Below are positions 17,985 through 26,565 of a stretch of 64,000 nucleotides of DNA, in pieces. The DNA is from Thermoplasmata archaeon (GTDB lineage: Archaea; Thermoplasmatota; Thermoplasmata; Lutacidiplasmatales; SKW197). The DNA lies in NCBI GenBank assembly GCA_038874435.1, contig JAVZCK010000005.1, positions 1-64,000 on the forward strand, in the 5' to 3' direction. The position numbers and the translations under genes were made by a program. A model generated the notes under the pieces. It was not told the origin of the DNA, ran no database searches, and saw nothing but the letters and a program-made list of their open reading frames with translations. The first letter of the stretch is position 1. Each line of letters starts with the position of its first letter.

Positions 17985-20900
17985 ATGAAAAAAGAAATAA
18001 GAAAGATGAGAAAAAATGAGCGTGGAAGAGTGCCGTTTGCACTTGTAGCGATAGTGATTCTTTCTCTCGCAACCGTGAGCACACTTTACATTGCTGAGAT
18101 AGATAAAGAGCGTTCCGAGCACGCAATAGAACATTACCAGGCAGATACAAATGCAGTGGCAAGGGCATGTGGTGAAGAACTTGAGACCGTTGCCTACTAC
18201 ATTCTGATGCGAGTGATTGCGGACATGAATAACCAGCACAACCCACCATTGGACCAGATAAACAAACGCCTGCAGGACAATTTCACAAGTTATGTGAACA
18301 CCTACTACAAGCCAAAACGCATGGACAATTACTGGATAAATGTGACAGAACAGCATGTCTATTTCATAATGGACATTTTCAATGTGAATGATTCAGTAGA
18401 CATATCAAATCAGAGCAGACCAGAGTTTCTTCTCTATGCCTCTCCAAGCAGCAATGAAATTGACATGACAGTGAACACGATGTTGAGCCAGACAAAGAAA
18501 ACAGCGTATCCAAGAGTGGCAGGTAATGTGACGCTTGAGATGAAGGATGTGCGTGCCAACTACATTTTCACGAAAACAATGGAGTTTGACAAGAATCTAT
18601 ACTCTGCTCTACCAATGATGCGAAACGCCTATGACTATCTATCAAGGACTTCTTTTGGTGACTTTGGAGAATTGGGCAGACTTACAAAATTCATTTTAAC
18701 CACAATAGCCCAGTACAGAGTGCTGCTTGGCTATGCTGGTGGTGGCTATGGAATCTACAATTATCCGAAGGAGCAGGTGCTTACACAAGACGATGCAAAA
18801 ATTGCAGTGAATGTAGCAATGCTCTTGCTCTCTGCCAGATACTTCAGGGACTATGACCGAGATGCTGCAGCCCAGCTAGGCGTTAGTGCTTTATTTGATT
18901 CCTGGGTAAAAAATGGCACAGTTGATGCAGCGGACATCTGGGCGTTGTATAAAAACATCAAGGACACGAAGATAGACACAGGCAAGATTTTGGCCCAGAG
19001 TATCTATTCTTTCGCAGATAGATTTGCATTTGAATTGCTTACAATCTTCTGGGACCCGAGCACTGACTATTTTGCAGACCCGATTTTGAAAGAACCGTTC
19101 CGTGACTGGAATGAAGCAAAGGGAAAGGGAGAGGCATGGGCAAAGGCAATGCTCAAAATCTGGCTCGGTAAATTCAGGTCATGGCTCGGACTTGCGGAGA
19201 GTATCGGGGACTACCAGAGTTCTGCTTACATAAACGAGATGTCTGGTTTTTACTGGGCATATTGTCCAATTCACAGGATGCTTGTTTCAGGCACCTACAC
19301 GGTGTTTCCAGGCGGAACATGGTATGTGCATGCGTATGGTGTGCCAGATACGAGGGACTTGATTCTCGGTGAGTCAGGAGCACCTAACTTGGATGCTCAG
19401 CCCTACAAAGTGGAAACCTGGGATGATTTCAGCGGAATCGGTAATCGCCTTTACAAATACTACCTTGTTAAGGAGTCCTTAATCAAAAAACATGCGAGGA
19501 GTGGCACTCCCTACTATGACACGCTGTATGACATTCTCGAGGCACTGAATAGAACAATGAAAAAACTCTCATCAAGCGTGGATGATAGGAACAACAAGGG
19601 CTTCATGGACTACATGGCCTATGACATTTCAAAACGTCACAATCTGGAAAATACCAATTTACAGGTGGATCCAAGCGACAAAACCACAATCTTGCTCAAC
19701 CAGTCGGATTATCTTATTAATACTGGTGCGATTAAACAAGGCATAAATGACATGGCATCCTACTCAAGTTCTTTTAGTGTGAGGGACAACTGGTGGAGGT
19801 ACGGTGCCTACCATAGAGAACAGACCAATCCGAAGACTGGCTACCTCTATGCTATCACACAGGAAACAGTGGACCTCTGGTATGAGATGGTTGTGAACCT
19901 TGTGATGAGTGCTCTGAAGGACTTTGACCCGTTCCCAACTAGAGGATTCCCACCGTCTGTCCAGAGAAGTGATTGGTACAATCCTAATGGTGCGTTCAAA
20001 TTCAAGAATGACTTGTTGAGAGATGCCTTCATGCGTGTGTGTATCAGTTATGCAGACCCAAGGCGCATGTCCTGGCATGATGAAGCATGGGATGGCACGC
20101 CACCATGCTGCAGCATTCCAAAAATGATTATTCTTGCCCAGGTGAATGCAGAATGGACTGATCAGAACATATGGGACCATATCATGGCAGACATCAGAGA
20201 GGCAGTTGAAGACACAGTGGGGAGGAATGGACTCCTTATGGATGTAACCAGAGATATGAAGGAGCACATGGACGAAGTGACAGACATGCATGCATACCAA
20301 GAAAATTACTATCGGTTTATAAGAGAATATATTGGTACTAAATTTATTGGGACTTCGAGCTCCAACACCTGTCTCGTGGTTGCGCTGATGAAGCAAGGGG
20401 GCTGGGTGGAAAACATAATGCAGACCACGCTGAACCACATAAGGGACAATGCTGATTTAAGCAACATTGTGCTGTTTGAACAAACAAACTACAGAATGGT
20501 CTATGATTTCTGGGAGAACAATCTGACTACTGCAGCCCAGAACGGAAGCATTCTCCACGAAGAACTAAGAGTGAAGCAGACACCAGCTGTGCTCTCGCCC
20601 GGCTCTGGCATAAATGTCCAGATTACAATTCCAAGCAAGGGAGTACACTATGTAGATGCTCAGGATGTTGAACACAACATGGGTGATGCACCCTTCACAA
20701 CCCAATGGGATGTCACAATTACAGGGAGTGTAAGAATCACAGTGAATGCGCTAAGATACTCCTTGCTGAAGGGCTCCTCACATGTACAAACAATCTACAA
20801 CAACACAGTTACCATTGATATGAGTTTCCCTGTTGTGGTTTACTCTGGCTGGAACCTTGAATCTAGATGGCTTGCATATGACATTGACTACCCAATGACG

Positions 20901-22109
20901 AGGGGCTACTTTGGGATCCCACCCAAGGATGATTCGTTCGACCCCTGGTTCATAAGCAAGCCGTTTGTGGAGTTAATCGAAGGGATGAAGGATGCAGCGG
21001 ACTGGGTAATGGACAGAGACATGCGAATGAACCTTCTGCTAATGAACTATCTAGATGAAGGGGTTGAGCAGGAAGTCCATCTTTCAAAGATAATTTCGGA
21101 TGTGCTGAAGACAAACTCAATCTTACTGCGAGACGCAGCAAATTCTGGGTATCTTTCACAGCTTGACCAACGCTTCAATGCAGTTTACTCTGCTGGAAGG
21201 GTGAGCACCTACAACATCAAGTTCTATGGGTTTGATGCCACATTCAAGAGCGGTTCTAAAGTGCTGGATTACAAGAGCAAGTACTTTGCTACAAAAATTG
21301 ACTATGCGAATTTGAAGAACGAGTTGAAATACACCACTGCCGACTTTGATTTCAACGACACAAGTGAGCCCAAATCAGGCACATTTGGAAAATACAGTTT
21401 AACAGCCCACAACACCTATTTCAACAAAAAATTCACAAGCCAGATTGAGGTACCAAGCGGAAAGCCCACAATTGCAGAATGGAGTGGAACGCTGAACGGA
21501 ATCTATGTGCCCTATCTCCATCAGACAATTCAGCTGAAAGTGGGAGCGATAGTTATTGGCACTTCCTCAATGCCATCCAATGTTGCGAATGCTTTCACAA
21601 ACAACATGCAGTATTTCAAGGCAAACATGGAGGACCTGTGCGTATTCCTGAAGTACTCACTTGGTGATGTTTATTCAAAGTGTGTGAACGACTTAGCCAG
21701 CAGACAGGGCTTCGGAATTTTCTTTGAATACACCCTCGGAGGCAAGACCTACAGACAGGAGTATGTTGTGGCTGACTTCCCAGGTGCAAGCTGGACAAAG
21801 GATTACATAAAGGCATACCTTGTTTCCATGATCAACCACATTCGCCAGGTGGTTTATAACATCGGAAATGTGGAAATTCCCACGGCGATATATTCTTCCT
21901 ATCCAACCAATGTTGGCAACGCAATGAAGGTGATTAACCACTGGAGGGACTATGACTATCTAGGAGATGCAAGAACTGAAAGCACAATCAATGCGCATGC
22001 TTCGCTGCTGGGCAAAGTGGGTGCAGGGATAGATGCTGGCATTGTGAGAATCGAGTTTGAAGTGGTCGGCACGGACAACTGGATTGTGGCTGGAAAAACA
22101 ACATCCTAA
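17985..22109 (+). CDS. Very large membrane-anchored surface protein (DUF7286-like N-terminus)
   Basis: 1374 residues. After a basic start, the stretch ERGRVPFALVAIVIL opens the only clear membrane helix (about 16-37), followed by more than 1300 exterior residues rich in aromatic and Asn residues with many Asn-x-Ser/Thr sites. The RGRVPFAL start resembles halobacterial DUF7286 proteins, also long single-pass proteins found with pilin-like genes. No enzyme domain is recognised. GGGGGTGAG before ATG 17985 is a strong ribosome binding site. It is the last gene of the three-gene unit; a T-rich stretch follows. A scaffold, adhesin or pilus-tip role is inference. Confidence 0.65.
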   Translation: MKKEIRKMRKNERGRVPFALVAIVILSLATVSTLYIAEIDKERSEHAIEHYQADTNAVARACGEELETVAYYILMRVIADMNNQHNPPLDQINKRLQDNFTSYVNTYYKPKRMDNYWINVTEQHVYFIMDIFNVNDSVDISNQSRPEFLLYASPSSNEIDMTVNTMLSQTKKTAYPRVAGNVTLEMKDVRANYIFTKTMEFDKNLYSALPMMRNAYDYLSRTSFGDFGELGRLTKFILTTIAQYRVLLGYAGGGYGIYNYPKEQVLTQDDAKIAVNVAMLLLSARYFRDYDRDAAAQLGVSALFDSWVKNGTVDAADIWALYKNIKDTKIDTGKILAQSIYSFADRFAFELLTIFWDPSTDYFADPILKEPFRDWNEAKGKGEAWAKAMLKIWLGKFRSWLGLAESIGDYQSSAYINEMSGFYWAYCPIHRMLVSGTYTVFPGGTWYVHAYGVPDTRDLILGESGAPNLDAQPYKVETWDDFSGIGNRLYKYYLVKESLIKKHARSGTPYYDTLYDILEALNRTMKKLSSSVDDRNNKGFMDYMAYDISKRHNLENTNLQVDPSDKTTILLNQSDYLINTGAIKQGINDMASYSSSFSVRDNWWRYGAYHREQTNPKTGYLYAITQETVDLWYEMVVNLVMSALKDFDPFPTRGFPPSVQRSDWYNPNGAFKFKNDLLRDAFMRVCISYADPRRMSWHDEAWDGTPPCCSIPKMIILAQVNAEWTDQNIWDHIMADIREAVEDTVGRNGLLMDVTRDMKEHMDEVTDMHAYQENYYRFIREYIGTKFIGTSSSNTCLVVALMKQGGWVENIMQTTLNHIRDNADLSNIVLFEQTNYRMVYDFWENNLTTAAQNGSILHEELRVKQTPAVLSPGSGINVQITIPSKGVHYVDAQDVEHNMGDAPFTTQWDVTITGSVRITVNALRYSLLKGSSHVQTIYNNTVTIDMSFPVVVYSGWNLESRWLAYDIDYPMTRGYFGIPPKDDSFDPWFISKPFVELIEGMKDAADWVMDRDMRMNLLLMNYLDEGVEQEVHLSKIISDVLKTNSILLRDAANSGYLSQLDQRFNAVYSAGRVSTYNIKFYGFDATFKSGSKVLDYKSKYFATKIDYANLKNELKYTTADFDFNDTSEPKSGTFGKYSLTAHNTYFNKKFTSQIEVPSGKPTIAEWSGTLNGIYVPYLHQTIQLKVGAIVIGTSSMPSNVANAFTNNMQYFKANMEDLCVFLKYSLGDVYSKCVNDLASRQGFGIFFEYTLGGKTYRQEYVVADFPGASWTKDYIKAYLVSMINHIRQVVYNIGNVEIPTAIYSSYPTNVGNAMKVINHWRDYDYLGDARTESTINAHASLLGKVGAGIDAGIVRIEFEVVGTDNWIVAGKTTS

Positions 22110-22129
22110 ATTTTTTTAACTATTTTTTT
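22110..22129 (+). terminator. T-rich terminator between convergent genes
   Basis: Two T-runs of seven follow the stop at 22109, without a hairpin. The second run lies inside the 3' end of the convergent antiporter gene. Confidence 0.45.
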
Positions 22130-23390
22130 GTGCAGAGTGAATTTTTTGCTCTGGTTTCTGTTTAGAATTCTCCTTGAGCTTCTTTCTCTCAAATACAAAG
22201 GTTGCTGCAGTCGGGATTATATTTGAAAACAGGATTACAAGAAATGCAAATCCTACGAAGTTTTCTGTGCCTGCAACACCACTGGATAGTGGGAGTGTGG
22301 CAAGCACTGCAGCTGCAAGCCCTCTTGGAAACATCGTTGCCATAATCTGCCAGTCAGAGGAGAGTCCACTTCTCCACGAGACCAACACACAGGTGACAAG
22401 CAGCCTTACACCCATGAAAGCCGCAATGAGAATTAAAATTGTACCCAGAACCCAGTATGTTAAACTTGTGAATGAAAACATTAAACCCAGGTACACAAAG
22501 AAGAATGTGCGGACAAAGAAGCTAACCTCACTTTCAAACTCTTTTATGCGTTCATCTAGCACAAATTCCGTCTTTATTTTGAAAATTCTAGTTATCTCAT
22601 CTTTATTCCCGAGAACCATGCCAAAAATTAAACCAGCCATTGCTCCGTTTCCACCTGCAGTTTCGGTGAAGGCATAAAGCAGGAAAAGCACTGCAATCGT
22701 CATCATGAACGCATATGGCTTACCAACAAGTTTTTTAAGGAACCAGAGCCAGAATATCCCAAAAATAAGTCCAATGACTATTGCTACAGAGAATGCAGCT
22801 GCAATCTGTTTCGCCGCATTTGCAATAGATGTACCAGTATCCACATTTCCCATGCTCAGGTACTGTAGAATTGCAATTACGACCACAACACAGATCACAT
22901 CTGTAAGCACAGCTTCAAGCGTGAGAATGACTTTTGTTTCTTCCTTTACAGATAGGCGGGACACCAAAGGCACAACAATTGCTCCACTAGTGCCTCCACA
23001 AATCGCCCCGAACATAACTCCAAGAAGGAGCGGCATTTTGAATAGTAATATAAAAAGGATTGCAGAGACAGAGATATTCAGAGTAAAAATTGAAATTGTG
23101 AACATAGATGCGGAACCAATTGTCTGCAACACCTTATCAAAATTCAGATACAGTCCACCCTCAAATAAAATCACAAGCAATGCAACAGACGCAAAGTATG
23201 GAGTGTAGGGCTTTAATGTTTCAATAGAAAACCATTGCCAACCAAAAAGTAAGGCGATAGGACCGATGAGCATACCGAGAAATATCAATATAAGAACATC
23301 TGGGATTTTGAGACGCTGGAATAGCATCGCACCGAGGAATCCAACAACAATTATTGCACCAAACAATGCAAAGGCTGTAGGTACATCCAT
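22116..23390 (-). CDS. Cation/proton antiporter, CPA1 (NhaP-like)
   Basis: 424 residues with 12-13 predicted membrane helices. It begins with the usual FxQRLKIPDVL and GMLIGPI pattern of the family, and the helix-5 region GGTSGAIVVPL lies in the ion-binding part. Function: exchange of Na+ or K+ for protons. A charged cytoplasmic tail (KKLKENSKQ) closes the protein. The promoter lies upstream at 23418-23427. A second, unrelated antiporter of the CPA2 type is at 33703-35406. Confidence 0.85.
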   Translation of the reverse strand: MDVPTAFALFGAIIVVGFLGAMLFQRLKIPDVLILIFLGMLIGPIALLFGWQWFSIETLKPYTPYFASVALLVILFEGGLYLNFDKVLQTIGSASMFTISIFTLNISVSAILFILLFKMPLLLGVMFGAICGGTSGAIVVPLVSRLSVKEETKVILTLEAVLTDVICVVVVIAILQYLSMGNVDTGTSIANAAKQIAAAFSVAIVIGLIFGIFWLWFLKKLVGKPYAFMMTIAVLFLLYAFTETAGGNGAMAGLIFGMVLGNKDEITRIFKIKTEFVLDERIKEFESEVSFFVRTFFFVYLGLMFSFTSLTYWVLGTILILIAAFMGVRLLVTCVLVSWRSGLSSDWQIMATMFPRGLAAAVLATLPLSSGVAGTENFVGFAFLVILFSNIIPTAATFVFERKKLKENSKQKPEQKIHSAQKNS

Positions 23391-23417
23391 GTTGCTCGAA
23401 GGGGGATTGCATTATGA

Positions 23418-23427
23418 GATATAAAAT
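23418..23427 (-). promoter_or_regulatory. TATA box of the CPA1 antiporter gene
   Basis: ATTTTATATC on the minus strand predicts a start near 23397 and a leader of about 7 nt before ATG 23390. Confidence 0.5.
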
Positions 23428-23517
23428 TTGTGATATGCAAAAAAATTGTGCTAATATTTGTAGTTTACACACTCGTTTCGCTTAATAATTTCAGAATGAG
23501 ATCTGAAAACCTCATCC

Positions 23518-24969
23518 TCATCTTTGCTTCTGTCCATCCATAGAGAACTGTTGTGTGGAGCTGCCACTATTCTCGTTCTGCCCCTCTTCTAAAAGCCCTG
23601 TTCCAGCATTACAACACTTACAGAAATATAGTGTGGAAAAACAGGAGACATGGTAAGGGGTATCACAATTCTGGCATCTAACGATTTCCTGCTTTTTTAT
23701 CCTCCTGCCACAGAGTGCGCACCTGGGTATGGAGTAGAAATAGAGCAAGATTACCGCAATAGAAGTGAAAATTATAATTATAAGAATATAAATATAGATA
23801 AGATAGGAAGAAAGGGTCTTGTAATCCTTCAATGTGATGTCAATAATTCCCATGTATGTGGAGTTTAGATGCCATTCCCATGTTTGATCATCGTTTCTTC
23901 CTGTTGGAATCCCGCTCACAGGCAGCCCTCCTAGATAGGGTTCACCCGCAGGATCTGCCACAACCCAGTATCCAAAATTATCCTTCACAAAAACCATGTT
24001 CATCTTATGAAAATAGTAGCCATCTACAGCTCTTTTAATTTCCGAGAAATGCTCACCAATATACACGACTGCAAAAGCATGGTTGTTGGTGTAGCAAAAT
24101 CTGGCAGTGCCACCGGCTGCACTTACTAGTGAGGAGAGCAAAATTGCAAAGTCCTCGCAATCCCCAGAATTTCTTGTTATTGTTTCATCTGGGGTCTGCC
24201 AGTAATCGCTTCCATTTGGTTCCTGTGCATATTCAATTCCGCAGACATACTCGAAAATTCCAAGCAGGAGGTGTGTGGTGTAGTTCTCAGTGGTATTTGC
24301 CCTTATCTCCCTAAGCTTTGCTTCCACTAGTCCCGTTGGTCTGGCTAAGGAATTTATTTCACTGTAAATTTCCTTCTCATTATTGACAATTATGTTCTGG
24401 TAAGGTGTACCGAGCGCAGTCACCTCCATTTCGCTTTCCTTGAATGAAATGTTTCTGGGTCCAGCCCAGAGCCCGGTGTTGAAATCCATTGCGAAAACCG
24501 TGATTTCAAAGTTGTACAGGTATTTGCCCGCTTCCTTTGGCGTCTCAAAATTCCAGATGCCGAGGTCAACCTTTTCACCTGTATCAGCATACTTTCCAAC
24601 AGCCCGTGTGGTTTTTATTGAGTTATGCCAGACAATTGAGATGTTGAGAATGTACATGTTACTGCTTGGTCTCTGAAAATCTGTACGATTGTTGTTTATC
24701 AGATAAATTCTAGCGGTACCTCCAAACTCTGCATAAATCTCTCCAATTATCAATGGCTGGAGTTTGCAGTTCAAAACTGGAAAAATATCCTGGCTCGGTT
24801 GTGGTGGCGTTTCAGGGGTGTAATTGTGTTCCACATAGGCTGGCACTCTTAAATCACTCTCAGTAAAAGCTGGAGGCACATCATTGAAAATCTGGAAGGC
24901 ACCCGCATGTGGCAAACAGAATAGGAGAGACAGAAGACAGCAGAATATTTTTTCCAGCATACTACTCAT
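23518..24969 (-). CDS. Secreted transglutaminase-like domain anchored to a cytoplasmic RING-like zinc finger
   Basis: 483 residues. A signal peptide (about 1-24) leads into an extracytoplasmic region. The transglutaminase/protease-like core has Cys271 in SGDCEDFA, His297 in NNHAFAVV and Asp339 in VVADPAG, a complete catalytic triad. One membrane helix (about 388-412) follows. The cytoplasmic tail has Cys417, Cys420, Cys432, Cys435, His440, Cys443, Cys450 and Cys452/453, the C4HC3 order of RING-variant/PHD cross-brace fingers. The substrate is unknown; most prokaryotic members act as peptidases. The ATG overlaps the lysS stop by 4 nt. Confidence 0.75.
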   Translation of the reverse strand: MSSMLEKIFCCLLSLLFCLPHAGAFQIFNDVPPAFTESDLRVPAYVEHNYTPETPPQPSQDIFPVLNCKLQPLIIGEIYAEFGGTARIYLINNNRTDFQRPSSNMYILNISIVWHNSIKTTRAVGKYADTGEKVDLGIWNFETPKEAGKYLYNFEITVFAMDFNTGLWAGPRNISFKESEMEVTALGTPYQNIIVNNEKEIYSEINSLARPTGLVEAKLREIRANTTENYTTHLLLGIFEYVCGIEYAQEPNGSDYWQTPDETITRNSGDCEDFAILLSSLVSAAGGTARFCYTNNHAFAVVYIGEHFSEIKRAVDGYYFHKMNMVFVKDNFGYWVVADPAGEPYLGGLPVSGIPTGRNDDQTWEWHLNSTYMGIIDITLKDYKTLSSYLIYIYILIIIIFTSIAVILLYFYSIPRCALCGRRIKKQEIVRCQNCDTPYHVSCFSTLYFCKCCNAGTGLLEEGQNENSGSSTQQFSMDGQKQR

Positions 24970-26465
24970 TTTGTGGCACTTACTGTCGGAAACAGTATCA
25001 CTTCTTTTATTGATGGTGCATTCGTCAGTATCATCACAAGGCGGTCAATTCCGATTCCCAGTCCTCCAGTTGGGGGCATACCATAGTCCAGTGCTTCGCA
25101 GAAATCCTCGTCGTAGTCATAGATCTCTGCTTCTCCTCTTTTTCGCTCCTCAAGCTGGGCCATGAACATCTTGCGTTGGTATGCTGGGTCGTTCAATTCG
25201 CTGTAGGCATTTGCAATTTCCATTCCGGCGATATAACTTTCAAATCTTTCAGCAAGCCCTGGTTTTGAACGATGCGGTTTGGTTAAGGGACAGACCTCAA
25301 TTGGGTAGTCGCAAATATGTACTGGTCCCACCAGTTTTTCCTCGCACACCTTTTCAAATATCTTCATCAAAATCTTGCCCACAGGATAATCTGGTTTTAT
25401 CTCGGCACCCACGCTCTCACCGATTCGGAGAGCCTCTTCCTGCGTCACCTTCTCAATGTCTATCTCAATTCCTTCATTTTTCAATGCATCAAGAAAACTC
25501 AGCCGTTTCCATGGGGGACGCAAGTCAATGGACTTACCCTGATACTCAATTACTTCTTTTCCGAGTACATTCATTGCCACTCTATGCACCAGATTCTCTG
25601 TGAGTTCCATTATGTCATTATAGTCAACATAAGCCCAGTAAAGTTCCAGAAGTGTGTATTCCGGGTTATGCTGGGCATCCACATCCTCATTTCTGAACGC
25701 CTTACCAATTTCAAAAACCCTCTCAAAACCCCCAACAATCAACCGTTTGAGATGGAGTTCATGGGCGATTCTGAGGTAGAAGTCCTGGTCCAAGTAGTTA
25801 TGATGAGTTATGAAGGGTCTTGCAGCAGCGCCTGATGCCACGGATTGAAGAACTGGTGTCTCAACCTCGAGAAAGCCCAATGCCTCAAGTCCCCGCCGAA
25901 CTTCTGAAACAATCTTACTTCTGAGCGCAAAAATTTTCTGAACATCAGGGTTCATTATCAGGTCTAGATATCTCTTCCTGTATCTGAGTTCAATGTCCTT
26001 TATTCCGTGATATTTTTCTGGCAGAGGCCTGAGCGACTTGCAGAGAATTTCAAAGTCATCAATGCTCACAGTAAGCTCACCTCTCTTCGTTCTGAAAACC
26101 CTGCCTTTGATTCCCACGATGTCCCCTACATCCAGTTCTTTCCAGAGCCCGTACTTTGTTTCTCCGAGATTGTCCAGTTTGGCATAAACCTGAATGCTAC
26201 CTGTCTCGTCCCTAATGTGTGCAAAAGAGGCCTTTCCATGCTCTCTTATAAGTATCAATCGCCCAGCAATCTGGACTTTCTCCTCACTCAACTCGTGCCC
26301 CTGATTTGCAAATCGTTCATGGATTTCCTTTGCACTTGTGGTCTTCTCAAATTTGTATGGGTAGAGCAGGAGACCCTGCCCTTCCATTTTCACCCGCTTT
26401 TCCAGACGTGCCTGAATCAAGGGATTTAAATCCACATAGAATTTTTTTAACTCCTCAAGGTTCAT
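24966..26465 (-). CDS. lysS: Lysyl-tRNA synthetase, class II
   Basis: 499 residues from ATG 26465. An N-terminal OB-fold anticodon-binding domain is followed by the class II core: VETPVLQ (motif 1), FEIGKAFRNEDVD (motif 2) and GGLGIGIDRLVM (motif 3). It charges tRNA-Lys. Many archaea use an unrelated class I enzyme, so the class II form is notable. A GTG at 26504 would add 13 residues, but a CTTTTAATAG box about 26 nt upstream of 26465 favours a leaderless start there. It overlaps the transglutaminase gene downstream. Confidence 0.92.
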   Translation of the reverse strand: MNLEELKKFYVDLNPLIQARLEKRVKMEGQGLLLYPYKFEKTTSAKEIHERFANQGHELSEEKVQIAGRLILIREHGKASFAHIRDETGSIQVYAKLDNLGETKYGLWKELDVGDIVGIKGRVFRTKRGELTVSIDDFEILCKSLRPLPEKYHGIKDIELRYRKRYLDLIMNPDVQKIFALRSKIVSEVRRGLEALGFLEVETPVLQSVASGAAARPFITHHNYLDQDFYLRIAHELHLKRLIVGGFERVFEIGKAFRNEDVDAQHNPEYTLLELYWAYVDYNDIMELTENLVHRVAMNVLGKEVIEYQGKSIDLRPPWKRLSFLDALKNEGIEIDIEKVTQEEALRIGESVGAEIKPDYPVGKILMKIFEKVCEEKLVGPVHICDYPIEVCPLTKPHRSKPGLAERFESYIAGMEIANAYSELNDPAYQRKMFMAQLEERKRGEAEIYDYDEDFCEALDYGMPPTGGLGIGIDRLVMILTNAPSIKEVILFPTVSATK

Positions 26466-26565
26466 GAATTTGGATATAGCATCGCCTATTAAAAGATTAG
26501 CCACTCACTTACTTTAATCTTCTCTTCGGAAAACTTCTTATAATCCATCTAATTTAGTATGTACA

